Shown here piece by piece: positions 34,880 through 43,222 of a DNA stretch of 64,000 nucleotides. The stretch covers positions 5,890,001-5,954,000 of the forward strand of contig NZ_JAUSZL010000002.1 of assembly GCF_030817535.1 (NCBI RefSeq). The letters run 5' to 3'. The number at the start of each line of letters is the position of its first letter. Position 1 is the stretch's first letter. The notes under the pieces were generated by a model. The model saw nothing but the letters and a program-made list of their open reading frames with translations, was not told the DNA's origin and did no database searches. The DNA is from Streptomyces sp. V3I8 (GTDB taxonomy: Bacteria > Actinomycetota > Actinomycetes > Streptomycetales > Streptomycetaceae). The position numbers and the translations under genes are program-made.

Positions 34880-36451
34880 CTAGGAGGGGGACGAGGGCCG
34901 CACCGGCCGCACGATGCCGCGCACGACACCCAGTTCCACCAGGTCCTGCGGCCGGATGCGGAGTTGGTCGGCCGTGTTCCGCGTCTCCTCCGGGGGCCGT
35001 TTGAGGATGGCGGCCGCCAGTTCGGGCGCGATGACCGAGAAGTAACTGTCCGGGGTGGCCCACGTGTTGTCCGGAGCGGCCAGGGCCAGCGCGCCGCCCG
35101 AGCCGCCCTCCCCGATGAGCAGCGTGGTGACGGGCGTCCGCGCCGCCGCTACCGCTCCGAACAGGTCCGCGATCGCCGCGCCCGCGCCCTGCCGCTCCGC
35201 CTCCGCGTCGTTGGCGGCGCCCGGGGTGTCCACCAGGGTCAGGACGGGGATACGGAGCCGGTCCGCGAGCCGGACCAGCCGGGCGGCGGTGCGGTAGCCG
35301 GCGGGGCGCGTGGCGGTGCCGGTCTGGGCGGCGTAGGCGACGGTGCGGCCGTCCCGCGCCCGGGTGCCGACACCGCAGAGCATGCCCTCGTCGGTGCCGC
35401 CGCAGCGGTCACCGCTGATCGCCGCGCGGTGATCGAAGTAGGCGTCCAGGTAGGCCTGCGCGCGCGGCCGTCGTGGCGACCGTGCCTGCCGTACGGCCTC
35501 CCAGCCGGTGGCGGGCAACTCCGTGACCGGCGGTCCCGTATCCGGCGGTCCTGTGCCCGGCAGCCCCGTATCCGGCAGCCCCGTATCCGACAGTCCGGTA
35601 TCCGGCAGCTCCGTATCCGGCAGTCCGGTATCCGGCAGCTCCGTATCCGGCAGTCCCGTATCCGGCAGTCCCGTATCCGGCAGTCCGGTATCCGGTAGTC
35701 CGGTGTCGCCCAGGGCCGGGGGAGGCGGGGCGGGCTCGGTCGACGGGTCGCCGAGCAGGCGCAGCCAGCGCGCCAGGGTCCCCGGCAGTTCGCGCTCGGG
35801 CACCACCGCGTCGATCGCTCCCGCCGCCAGCTGCGATTCGGCCGTGTAGGCGGCCGGGTCCGCGTCGGACGGCCGGACCCGGGAGCCCGCGAAGCCCACC
35901 TGCGCACCCGGCAGCGCGAGGATCACGTCGGCACCCGCGCCGAGGGTGGCCCAGCCGCCGCCCGTCGTCGGGTCGCGCAGGACGGCGATCTGGGGGAGGC
36001 GGGCGGCCCGGGTGAGGGCCGACTGCCGTGCCACGCGCTGGAGTTGGACCAGTGCGCGCATGCCCTCCTGCATGCGGCTGCCACCCGTCGCGACGAGGGA
36101 GACGACCGGGAGCCGGTGTTCACGGGCGTACGTGTACGCGGCCTCCAACCGGTCGCCCGTGCGCTCGCCCAGCGAACCGCCGAGGAAGCCGAACTCGAAG
36201 GAGATCAGCACGGCGGTCGTACCGAACCCGGCCGTACCGAACGTGGCCGTACCGCAGACGACGGACTCCTCCTCGCCGGTGCGGTCGGCGGCTCGGGCGC
36301 GCGAGGCGTCGTACCCCTGCCAGGACAGGGGGCCGTCCGGCGCGTACGTGCCCTGGGGGACGGGCAGTTCGGTGAATCCGGTGCTGACGAGACCGATCGC
36401 CTCGCGGGCGGTGAACCGCCGGGAGTCCTCGGCGCGAGAGTCCTCAGCCAT
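34880..36451 (-). CDS. Fused acyl-CoA carboxylase carboxyltransferase (beta-alpha) with LPDTG linker
   Basis: A 523-residue crotonase-fold protein of two halves. The first half resembles AccD without its zinc finger (residues about 1-235; SLVATGGSRMQEGMRAL and RDPTTGGGWATLGAGADVILA), the second AccA (about 335-523; QAYLDAYFD, TLVDTPGAANDAEAE, IGEGGSGGALAL). They are joined by 13 tandem LPDTG-type pentapeptides (LPDTG, LPDTE, LPGTG). It would transfer a carboxyl group to an acyl-CoA, or act on malonate-derived thioesters. ATG at 36451 overlaps the matB stop by eight bases; a GTG at 36463 is in frame. Co-location with matB and a MatC carrier suggests malonyl-unit metabolism. No biotin subunit is nearby. 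Confidence 0.83.
   Translation of the reverse strand: MAEDSRAEDSRRFTAREAIGLVSTGFTELPVPQGTYAPDGPLSWQGYDASRARAADRTGEEESVVCGTATFGTAGFGTTAVLISFEFGFLGGSLGERTGDRLEAAYTYAREHRLPVVSLVATGGSRMQEGMRALVQLQRVARQSALTRAARLPQIAVLRDPTTGGGWATLGAGADVILALPGAQVGFAGSRVRPSDADPAAYTAESQLAAGAIDAVVPERELPGTLARWLRLLGDPSTEPAPPPPALGDTGLPDTGLPDTGLPDTGLPDTELPDTGLPDTELPDTGLSDTGLPDTGLPGTGPPDTGPPVTELPATGWEAVRQARSPRRPRAQAYLDAYFDHRAAISGDRCGGTDEGMLCGVGTRARDGRTVAYAAQTGTATRPAGYRTAARLVRLADRLRIPVLTLVDTPGAANDAEAERQGAGAAIADLFGAVAAARTPVTTLLIGEGGSGGALALAAPDNTWATPDSYFSVIAPELAAAILKRPPEETRNTADQLRIRPQDLVELGVVRGIVRPVRPSSPS
35512..35712. repeat. 15-bp tandem repeat array encoding LPDTG units
   Basis: About 13 copies of a unit close to CAGTCCCGTATCCGG lie head to tail inside the carboxyltransferase gene, in frame. 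Variation is mostly at the third codon position and in the final residue (G or E). Confidence 0.95.
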
Positions 36452-38009
36452 GGGGCAGCGCACGCTTCATGATCTTGCCCATGTCGTTGCGGGGCAGGGC
36501 GTCGAGGTAGTGGACGACCCGGGGCCGCTTGTGGGGCGCGAGACGGCCGGCCACGTGGTCCGCCAACTCCGCGAGCCCAGGCGGGGACTTGGCGTCGGCG
36601 GGCACGATCCACGCCACGATCCGCTCGCCGAGGTCGGTGTCCGGCTCACCCGTGACCGCGGCCTCCCGCACGGCCGGATGTTCCAGGAGGGCGTTCTCGA
36701 TCTCGCCCGCCCCGATCTTGTAGCCGCCGCTCTTGATCAGGTCGGTGGCCTTGCGGCCGACGATCCGTACGTACCCGTCGGGGTCGCGCACCGCCATGTC
36801 ACCGGTGCGGAACCAGCCGTCCCCGGTGAAGGCCGCCGCCGTCGCGTCGGGCCGGTTCAGGTACTCGGTGAAGAGGTTCGGGCCCCGGACCTGGATCTCG
36901 CCGACGGTCTCCCCGTCGTACGCCGTCAGGACCGTCGTGCCGTCCTCCTCGGTCAGCCGCAGTTCGACGCCCGGCAGCGGTACGCCGACCGTGCCCGCGC
37001 GGGGCTCGCCGTCCGCGCGGACGCTGGTGTTCATCAGCGTCTCCGTCATCCCGTACCGCTCGACGACCCGGCGCCCCGTCGCCTCCGCGATCCGCTCGTG
37101 GTCGTGCACGGGCAGGGCCGCCGAACCCGACACGAGGAGCCGCGCCCGCGCCAGCGCCGCGGCGAGCGCCGGGTCGCCGGGCAGGGCCTCCGCGATCCGG
37201 TGGTACATCGTCGGGACCCCGAACAGCATCGTCGCGCCGCCGCTCAGCTCCCGGGTCACGCCCGCCGTGTCGAAGCGCCCGAGGTGCGTCACGGATCCGC
37301 CGCGGCGCAGCGGGCCGAGGATGCCCAGGATCAGTCCGTGCACGTGGAAGAGGGGCAGGCCGTGCACGAGGACGTCGTCGCCGGTCCACCGCCAGGCGTC
37401 CGCGAGGGCGTCCAGGGTGGTGGCGACGGCCCGGCGGGGGATGACGGCGCCCTTCGGGGGGCCGGTGGTGCCGGAGGTGTAGACGACGAGGGCCGGCAGT
37501 TCGGACACCTCGGACGGCTCGGACACCTCGGACGGTACGGACAGCTCCGCGGAGGGGTCGGACGCGCCCGGGGCGAGGGGCGCCGCCGGTTCCGTGGCAC
37601 GTACGTCGACGTCGACCCGCGTCAAGGATGCCAGGACGTCGGGAAGCCGGTCCCCGGGTGCCGCGAGCACCAGTGCCGGCGCGCTGTCCGCCACGATGTG
37701 CCCCAGTTCGCCGCCGCCCGACTTCGGGTTGAGCGGAACGGCGGGGACGCCCGCCAGCAGCGCGGCGACCACGGCGACGGCGGTCTCCAGGGTGGGCGTG
37801 GCCCAGACGGCGACCCGACCCCCTTCCCCGGCCCGGCCCGTATCCCTCGTCCGGCCCGTCTCCGCGATCCGGGCGGCCAGGGGGGCGGCGGTCGCCGCGA
37901 GTTCGCCGTAGGTCAGGGAGCGGTCGCCGAAGCGCAGGGCCGGCCGGTGCGCGGCGGTGCCGTCCGGGTCCGCCAGTGCCGCGGTCAGGGCCGGGAAGAG
38001 AGAGGACAC
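36444..38009 (-). CDS. matB: Malonyl-CoA synthetase (ANL superfamily)
   Basis: A 521-residue acyl-adenylate-forming enzyme. VVYTSGTTGPPKGAVIPRR is the P-loop (A3), RYGMTETLMNTS the A5 motif, GWFRTGDMAVRDPDGYVRIVGR the A7/A8 hinge, and RNDMGKIMKR supplies the catalytic A10 Lys. It makes malonyl- or methylmalonyl-CoA from the free diacid, ATP and CoA, in the cytoplasm. GTG start at 38009 with AAGGAG nine bases upstream. Its neighbour upstream is a MatC-type carrier. The S. coelicolor orthologue, as I recall, is the characterised MatB (SCO2444). Confidence 0.92.
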   Translation of the reverse strand: MSSLFPALTAALADPDGTAAHRPALRFGDRSLTYGELAATAAPLAARIAETGRTRDTGRAGEGGRVAVWATPTLETAVAVVAALLAGVPAVPLNPKSGGGELGHIVADSAPALVLAAPGDRLPDVLASLTRVDVDVRATEPAAPLAPGASDPSAELSVPSEVSEPSEVSELPALVVYTSGTTGPPKGAVIPRRAVATTLDALADAWRWTGDDVLVHGLPLFHVHGLILGILGPLRRGGSVTHLGRFDTAGVTRELSGGATMLFGVPTMYHRIAEALPGDPALAAALARARLLVSGSAALPVHDHERIAEATGRRVVERYGMTETLMNTSVRADGEPRAGTVGVPLPGVELRLTEEDGTTVLTAYDGETVGEIQVRGPNLFTEYLNRPDATAAAFTGDGWFRTGDMAVRDPDGYVRIVGRKATDLIKSGGYKIGAGEIENALLEHPAVREAAVTGEPDTDLGERIVAWIVPADAKSPPGLAELADHVAGRLAPHKRPRVVHYLDALPRNDMGKIMKRALPHG

Positions 38010-38093
38010 GCGTGCGTACTCCTTGGTCGTCGGTCGTGCTCGTCGGGCGCGGTCGTCCGCACCGGCGCCTGCTGCGGGCGGCCGGTGCCGGTG

Positions 38094-39470
38094 TCACCCC
38101 CAGTCGGGTACCACCAGCACGAGCCACACCACGGCGGGCACCACGGCCACCACGACCCCTCCGTACATCATCAGCTGCCGGAAGAAACGCTCGCGGTCGA
38201 CATCGGGTGCCGCGGCGAGGACCAGGGCCCCGTTGGTCGAGAACGGGCTCACGTCCACCACGGTCGCCGACACCGCGAGCGCCGCCACCATGCCGACCGT
38301 CCCGATCTCGCCCTGCGCGAGGAACGGCACCGCGAGCGGGATCAGCGCTCCCATGATGCCGACGGAGGAGGCGAAGGCGGAGACCAGCGCGCCGATGTAG
38401 CAGAGCAGTACGGCGGAGAGCAGCGGGACGCCGAGGTCGCTGACGCCCTCGCCGGCCCAGTCGATCGTGCCCATCTCGTCGAGGACACCGACGTACGTGA
38501 GCACACCGCAGATCAGCAGGACCGTCGGCCAGGCGATCTGGCCGACGGCGATGCGGCTGTCCTGCGGCCAGCAGGTGCTGAGCAGGACGGCGAGGGTGAT
38601 CGAGGTGAGCCCGGCGTCCAGGTCGAAGGCGAGCACGGCGACGACGAGGGCCACGAGGGCGGCGAGGGTGGCGATGCGGGCGGGGTCGAGCCGGAAGGCG
38701 TCGTCGGCCTCGCCGCCCTCGTCTGTCCTGTTTGCCTCGCCGCCCTCGTCCTCCGGAGCGTCCGGGGCGCCCGTCGTGCCGGTGACACCCGTAGAGCCGG
38801 TGGTCCTCGTGGTCTTCACGGCTTCCGTGGTCTTCGTGGTCGCGGTCTTGACGCGTTCCTCGGCGCGGCTCAGTTTCAGGCCGCCGAACAGCACGAAGAC
38901 GACGCAGGCGATCACGAGGTTGACGACGAGCGAGGCGAGGAAGAGGGCGATCTCGTTGCCGGGAAGGCCCTCGCGCTCGACGATGCCGTTGACGATCGAC
39001 CCGTAGATGCTGATGGGGGAGAAGCCGCCGGCCTGGGCGCCGTGGACCACCATCGCGCCCATGAGCAGCGGGCTGATGGAGTACCGCGCGGCGAAACTCA
39101 GGGCGATCGGCGCCACGATGGCGACGGCCGCCGGACTGACCGCGCCGATCGCGGTGAGCGCGCCGGTCAGCACGAACATCACCCATGGGATGAGCACGAC
39201 CCGGCCGCGCACGAGCCGGATCGAGGCGTGCACCAGCCAGTCGGTCGTGCCGTTGGCGCGGGCGATCGCGAACAGGTACGTCACGCCGACGAGCACCACG
39301 AAGAGGTCGCCGGGGAAACCGGCGAAGATCTTGTCGGTGTCGAGGTCCGCCACGAGTTCGCCGACTCCGAAGGCGGCGGCGAAGGCGAGGGCGCCCATGT
39401 TGACGGAGCGGGTGGTGGCGATCACGAACACCACGACGAGCACGAGGATCGATATCAGTTCGGCGGACAT
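38094..39470 (-). CDS. matC: MatC-type dicarboxylate (malonate) transporter
   Basis: A 458-residue membrane protein with about twelve hydrophobic segments. The N-terminal half starts with ELISILVLVVVFVIATTRSVN and contains AGFPGDLFVVLVGVTYLF, matching the dicarboxylate carrier MatC N-terminal domain of the ion-transporter superfamily. A Thr/Glu-rich cytoplasmic loop (about 215-260) splits the two repeats. It would import malonate or related diacids for MatB, 84 bases downstream. The promoter lies in the operator-rich spacer shared with the divergent GntR gene. Confidence 0.85.
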   Translation of the reverse strand: MSAELISILVLVVVFVIATTRSVNMGALAFAAAFGVGELVADLDTDKIFAGFPGDLFVVLVGVTYLFAIARANGTTDWLVHASIRLVRGRVVLIPWVMFVLTGALTAIGAVSPAAVAIVAPIALSFAARYSISPLLMGAMVVHGAQAGGFSPISIYGSIVNGIVEREGLPGNEIALFLASLVVNLVIACVVFVLFGGLKLSRAEERVKTATTKTTEAVKTTRTTGSTGVTGTTGAPDAPEDEGGEANRTDEGGEADDAFRLDPARIATLAALVALVVAVLAFDLDAGLTSITLAVLLSTCWPQDSRIAVGQIAWPTVLLICGVLTYVGVLDEMGTIDWAGEGVSDLGVPLLSAVLLCYIGALVSAFASSVGIMGALIPLAVPFLAQGEIGTVGMVAALAVSATVVDVSPFSTNGALVLAAAPDVDRERFFRQLMMYGGVVVAVVPAVVWLVLVVPDWG

Positions 39471-39525
39471 ACGGGCTCCCGTCTTTGGGTCCCAGGACGG
39501 CTCGGCCGGTCAAGTAGCTGACTGG

Positions 39526-39617
39526 TTGAGTGGCTGAGTGGCTGAGTGGCTGAACCACATTGGGCGGGCGCTGTGGAGAGCGTCAAGAGAGATGACGTAA
39601 ATTGGCTCAGCCACTCG
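39526..39617. promoter_or_regulatory. Operator array between matC and the GntR-type regulator gene
   Basis: GAGTGGCT is repeated three times head to tail at 39527-39551 (unit TGAGTGGC), and its reverse complement GGCTCAGCCACTCG occurs at 39604-39617 just before the regulator start. FadR-type GntR proteins bind short inverted repeats, so these are likely autoregulatory and matC operator sites. Confidence 0.75.
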
Positions 39618-39651
39618 TCCACAGACCGAGAGGTACAGGGGGAAGACCGAC

Positions 39652-40419
39652 ATGACCGACCCACTGCGGCCCATGGGGTCCAAACCGCGCCTGTACGAAC
39701 AGGTCCTCGACCGGCTGCGCAGTTACGCGGCCGAGGGCGGCCTGGGGGCCGGTGACCGGCTCCCGACCGAGCGCGACCTGGCGGCCAGACTCGGTGTCAG
39801 CCGTGCCTCCGTGAAGCAGGCCATAGTGGTCCTGGAGGTGCAGGGTCTCGTCGAGGTCCGCCATGGCGGCGGCACCTATCTCCTGCGGGACACCCTCGAC
39901 GCCGAGCCGGTGGAGCAACTCGTCGACCGGCGGCGCCGGTTGCCCGACGTACTCGATGCCCGCGAGGCCCTGGAGACCAAACTCGCGGAGCTGGCCGCCG
40001 AGCGCCGCACCGACGAGGACGTGGCCGCCATGGACTCCGCCCTCGCGCACATGCGGGCGGAGATCACGGCGGGCGGGCACGGGGTGGAGGGGGACCGGCT
40101 CTTCCACGCGGCGGTCACGGCCGCGGGGCACAGCGCGATCCTCGCCGAGTTCATGCGCTCCCTCACCGACCGGATCACCGAGAGCCGCCACGAGTCGCTG
40201 CGCCAGCCGGGCCGGCCCGTCCGTTCCCTCACCCAGCACCGGACGATCTTCGACGCGATCGTGGCCCAGCAGCCGGGCCGGGCCGCCGCCGCGATGCGCC
40301 GCCACGTCCAGACGGTGGCGAGGGTACGGCTGCTGGACTGGGACCCCGAGGACCCCGAGGACCCTGGGGCGCCCGGGGCGCCCGGGGCGCCCGGGGAGAA
40401 GGAGCCGCAGGGCTCCTGA
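39652..40419 (+). CDS. FadR-subfamily GntR regulator of the mat genes
   Basis: A 255-residue protein. A winged helix (about 13-75; RLPTERDLAARLGVSRASVKQAI, then VEVRHGGGTYL) precedes an FCD effector domain (about 100-235) with conserved metal/ligand His residues in FHAAVTAAGHS and QHRTIFDAI. It is transcribed divergently from matC and probably senses malonate or malonyl-CoA and represses the operon. The C-terminus has three GAP repeats. Start ATG at 39652; a GAGGTACAGGGGGAAG stretch lies upstream. Confidence 0.88.
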   Translation: MTDPLRPMGSKPRLYEQVLDRLRSYAAEGGLGAGDRLPTERDLAARLGVSRASVKQAIVVLEVQGLVEVRHGGGTYLLRDTLDAEPVEQLVDRRRRLPDVLDAREALETKLAELAAERRTDEDVAAMDSALAHMRAEITAGGHGVEGDRLFHAAVTAAGHSAILAEFMRSLTDRITESRHESLRQPGRPVRSLTQHRTIFDAIVAQQPGRAAAAMRRHVQTVARVRLLDWDPEDPEDPGAPGAPGAPGEKEPQGS

Positions 40420-40459
40420 GGGCCACGGGGCGCCGAGGGCCGGGACGGGCACGTTGATC

Positions 40460-40511
40460 GGTCCGGTTCGGCCCGGTCTGGTTCGGCCCGGTCCGGTTCG
40501 GTCCGGACCGG
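40460..40511. repeat. Short direct and inverted GGTTCGGCCC repeats
   Basis: GGTCCGGTTCGGCCC is followed by GGTCTGGTTCGGCCC and GGTCCGGTTCGGTCCGGACCGG, a 15-bp near-tandem in the spacer between convergent genes. The last copy runs into a palindrome. Confidence 0.75.
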
Positions 40512-40540
40512 GTCGGCGGCTCCCTTCGGCCGGGGCGGCC

Positions 40541-41047
40541 TCACGCCTGCGCGGAGCCGGCCGGCCGTGCCTCGTACCGGTGGCGCATGGCGTCACTCGC
40601 CGCGGGGCCCGCGGTGAAGACGTAGGCATCGCTGTCGTCGAGCCGCCGGCCCGTCCTCGCGTCGACGACGACGGGCTCGACCTCCTCCCCGCTATGCGCG
40701 TCGACGAGGATCATGCTGCGTTCGGCGGGCGCGAGGCGGGAGTTGCCCCACGCGGCCAGGGCGACGACCACCGGCCGGAGGGAGCGCCCGAGTCCGGTGA
40801 GGACGTACTCGTGGCGTACGGGGTTGGTCCGGTAGGGCCGGCGCTCCAGCAGTCCGTCGGCGACGAGGGTCTTCAGCCGGGTGGTGAGCATGCTGGAGGA
40901 GATGCCCAGACTCTCCTGGAACTGGTCGAAGCGCGTGTAGCCGTCGAAAGCGTCGTGGAGGATCAGCAGCGTCCACCACTCACCGACGTGTTCCACCGTC
41001 GTGGACAGGGGGCACTCCCGGTCCTCCAGCCTGATCCGACTCGCCAT
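40541..41047 (-). CDS. HxlR-family transcriptional regulator
   Basis: A 168-residue protein. The winged helix ([56 protein letters not shown]) is the HxlR family signature, followed by a 55-residue tail of unknown fold. HxlR proteins are small dimeric repressors or activators responding to reactive aldehydes or oxidants. One Cys (EDRECPL) near the N-terminus sits at the position of the sensing Cys in several members. I start at the ATG at 41047, nine bases after GAGGGG; ATG 41056 has no SD. The AT-rich palindrome adjoining it is its likely operator. Confidence 0.88.
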   Translation of the reverse strand: MASRIRLEDRECPLSTTVEHVGEWWTLLILHDAFDGYTRFDQFQESLGISSSMLTTRLKTLVADGLLERRPYRTNPVRHEYVLTGLGRSLRPVVVALAAWGNSRLAPAERSMILVDAHSGEEVEPVVVDARTGRRLDDSDAYVFTAGPAASDAMRHRYEARPAGSAQA

Positions 41048-41060
41048 GGTGGCCATCCCC

Positions 41061-41111
41061 TCAGTTACTGCTAAAGTCGAAGTTACTAGCTTCTATTTTA
41101 GCAGTAACTGA
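41061..41111. promoter_or_regulatory. Large AT-rich palindromic operator for the HxlR protein
   Basis: TCAGTTACTGCTAAA (41061-41075) is the exact reverse complement of 41097-41111. A second smaller dyad, GAAG..CTTC, sits in the centre around GTTACTAG. This lies between the divergent regulator and SDR genes, and is much poorer in GC than its surroundings. Confidence 0.85.
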
Positions 41112-41157
41112 GAGGGGGCGGTGCCTTCTGTGCCCGCGCCCGGGAATGGAGCGCATC

Positions 41158-41943
41158 ATGGCCGTGTCCATCAGCGAATCCCTCGAAGGCCGACGTGCTC
41201 TGATCACCGGCGGCACCAAGGGAACCGGCGCCGCCGTCGCACGACGTCTCGCCGAGGCCGGCGCGACCGTACTGGTCGCCGCCCGCAGCCGCCCCGACGA
41301 CGTCGAGGAAAAGGCGTTCATCGCCGCCGACCTGTCCGGCGCCCAGGGCGCCGCTCATGTGGCCGCCGAGGTGGACGCCCGTACGGGAGGCGTCGACATC
41401 CTGGTCCACTCCCTTGGCGGCTCCGAGGCGCCGGCCGGAGGGTTCGCGGCGCTCGGCGAGGACGACTGGACCAGGGAGCTGAACACGAACCTGCTGGCCG
41501 CCGTCCGCCTGGACCGCGCCCTCCTGCCGCACATGATCGCCACGGGCAAGGGCGCGATCGTGCATGTCACCTCGATCCAGCGCCGTATGCCGCTGTGGAA
41601 CGCGACCCTGGCCTACGCGGCCGCCAAGGCCGCCCTGAACACCTACAGCAAGGGCCTGGCCAACGAAGTCGCCCCGCACGGCGTCCGCGTCAACACCGTC
41701 TCGCCCGGTTTCGTGCAGACCTCGGCCGCCGACGGCCTCGTCGCCCGGATCGCCCACGACGCGGACATCACCCGGGAGGCGGCGCTGGGCCGGCTCATGG
41801 ACTCCCTGGGCGGCATCCCGCTGGGCCGTCCCGACCGGCCCGAGGAAGTGGCCGAACTCGTCGCCTTTCTCGTCTCCGACCGCGCCTCGGCCATCGTCGG
41901 CGCCGAGCACGTCATCGACGGCGGCACCACCCCCACCGTCTGA
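41158..41943 (+). CDS. Short-chain dehydrogenase/reductase
   Basis: A 261-residue SDR. Cofactor motif [13 protein letters not shown] (TGxxxGxG), then LVHSLGGS, an active-site Ser (HVTSIQRRM) and YAAAK (YxxxK), and [20 protein letters not shown] before the C-terminal substrate loop. It oxidises or reduces an unknown alcohol or carbonyl compound. ATG at 41158 is preceded by GGAG; ATG 41146 is an alternative. It is divergent from hxlR and followed 25 bases later by a SnoaL-like gene, so both are probably controlled by the HxlR protein. Confidence 0.9.
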   Translation: MAVSISESLEGRRALITGGTKGTGAAVARRLAEAGATVLVAARSRPDDVEEKAFIAADLSGAQGAAHVAAEVDARTGGVDILVHSLGGSEAPAGGFAALGEDDWTRELNTNLLAAVRLDRALLPHMIATGKGAIVHVTSIQRRMPLWNATLAYAAAKAALNTYSKGLANEVAPHGVRVNTVSPGFVQTSAADGLVARIAHDADITREAALGRLMDSLGGIPLGRPDRPEEVAELVAFLVSDRASAIVGAEHVIDGGTTPTV

Positions 41944-41968
41944 ACCCGTCACCACCCCAAGGAGCGTC

Positions 41969-42328
41969 ATGCACGACAACCGGCCCCGCACCAGCGCCTC
42001 GGACACCCTGCCCGAGGTGATCACCCGCTACCTGACGGCGCACCGCGCCCACGACACCGCCACCGCGCTCACCGCGTTCACCCGTGAGGCCACAGTGGTC
42101 GACGACGGCAACACCTACGAGGGCACCGGGGCGATCGGGGAGTGGCTCGACCGGTCCACCACCGAATTCACCTACACCGTCCGTCTCACCGCCGCCCGGC
42201 GGACCGACGCGACCCACTACGTCGCCACCCACCACCTGGAGGGCGATTTCCCCGGCGGGACCGTCGATCTGCAGTACCGCTTCACACTCCGCGACGGCCT
42301 CGTCGAACGCCTCGTCATCGAACCCTGA
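41969..42328 (+). CDS. SnoaL/NTF2-like small protein
   Basis: A 119-residue cone-fold protein (VITRYLTAHRAHDTATALTAFTREATVVDDG, then GAIGEWLDRSTTEF). The family includes cyclases, isomerases and ligand-binding proteins; no catalytic residue can be assigned here. ATG at 41969 with AAGGAG. It is the second gene of the SDR operon. Its TGA stop is in the same frame as the peptidase E coding sequence that follows 150 bases later. Confidence 0.82.
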   Translation: MHDNRPRTSASDTLPEVITRYLTAHRAHDTATALTAFTREATVVDDGNTYEGTGAIGEWLDRSTTEFTYTVRLTAARRTDATHYVATHHLEGDFPGGTVDLQYRFTLRDGLVERLVIEP

Positions 42329-42350
42329 GGGCACGGCTTAGGCTCGCTCA

Positions 42351-42386
42351 CCACCACCGCAGCCACCACCGCAGCCACCACCGCAG
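42351..42386. repeat. Three exact 12-bp CCACCACCGCAG repeats
   Basis: Units start at 42351, 42363 and 42375. They lie just upstream of the peptidase E gene, within the region where its start codon is expected. Confidence 0.95.
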
Positions 42387-42478
42387 CCGCAGCCACTGCC
42401 ACGTCCGCCGCGCCCACCAGGCCGCCCACCGTCCTGGCCACGTCCGGCGGGCACCGGGCCGGTGGCGGCCGGACCAGG

Positions 42479-43150
42479 GTGGAGTTCGACGCCCTCGTGC
42501 ACCACGCGGTCGACCTGTCGGGCGTGCACGGGCGCCGGCCCCGCGTGATGTACGTCGGCACGGCGATCGGGGACGCCGAACACTTCACGGCCCGCATGAG
42601 CGAGGCCGCGCGCGTGGCGGGCTTCGACCTGACCCCCCTCCAGCTCTTCCCCATGCCGAACCTGGACGACATCGAGGGCGCGGTCCTGGAGCAGGACGTG
42701 GTCTGGGTCATGGGCGGCTCGGTGGCGAACCTCCTCGCGGTCTGGCGGGTGCACGGCCTCGACGGCGTCCTGCGCAGGGCCTGGCGTTCCGGTGTCGTCC
42801 TCAGCGGCGTCAGCGCGGGCTCGATCTGCTGGTTCCAGGGCGGCACCACGGACTCCTTCGGTCCTGAACTCCGCCCCGTGACGAACGCGTTGGGCTTCCT
42901 CCCGTACGGCAACGGCGTCCACTACGACACGGATCCGGGCCGCCGCCCCCTGGTCCACGAACTCGTCGCGAACGGCATCCTGCCCACCACCCACTGCACC
43001 GACGACGGAGTGGGCCTGGTCTACCGCGGCACGGAACTGGTGGAGGCGGTCACGGAGATCGCGGGCAAGGGGGCGTACGTCGTGACGCGGGAGGGCGACA
43101 CGGCCGTGGAGGAACGCCTGGAGCCGCGGCGCCTGCCGGCGATCCCGTAA
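42479..43150 (+). CDS. pepE: Peptidase E (S51, alpha-aspartyl dipeptidase) with missing or unusual start
   Basis: The reading frame with homology begins before the first usable codon. Upstream of the GTG at 42479 the frame reads TVLATSGGHRAGG, which is the conserved first strand and loop of peptidase E, but no in-frame ATG, GTG or TTG exists between the preceding TGA (42326) and 42479. The catalytic Ser lies in GVSAGSICW and the His/Asp region in THCTDDGVG, and GNGVHYDTD is conserved. From 42479 the protein is 223 residues and lacks the first strand. An ACG at 42401 sits where a start would be expected. It may initiate at ACG or CTG, be inactive, or reflect a sequence change. The enzyme hydrolyses Asp-X dipeptides. 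Confidence 0.7.
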   Translation: MEFDALVHHAVDLSGVHGRRPRVMYVGTAIGDAEHFTARMSEAARVAGFDLTPLQLFPMPNLDDIEGAVLEQDVVWVMGGSVANLLAVWRVHGLDGVLRRAWRSGVVLSGVSAGSICWFQGGTTDSFGPELRPVTNALGFLPYGNGVHYDTDPGRRPLVHELVANGILPTTHCTDDGVGLVYRGTELVEAVTEIAGKGAYVVTREGDTAVEERLEPRRLPAIP

Positions 43151-43213
43151 CCGGACCGGACCGGACCGGACCGGGCTGGACCGGATTGGACCGGACCGGA
43201 TTGGACCGGCCCG
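43151..43213. repeat. CCGGA-type minisatellite between convergent genes
   Basis: Tandem 5-bp CCGGA units, then GGATTGGACC variants, fill nearly the whole 72-base spacer between the peptidase E stop and the phosphatase stop. A similar GGTTCGG/TCCGG-rich tract occurs in the convergent spacer at 40460. Confidence 0.9.
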
Positions 43214-43222
43214 AGCGGAACG

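Noticed and set aside
35512..35712. LPDTG units as sortase substrates
   Set aside because: The protein has no signal peptide and is a cytosolic carboxyltransferase; the motif is a linker repeat.
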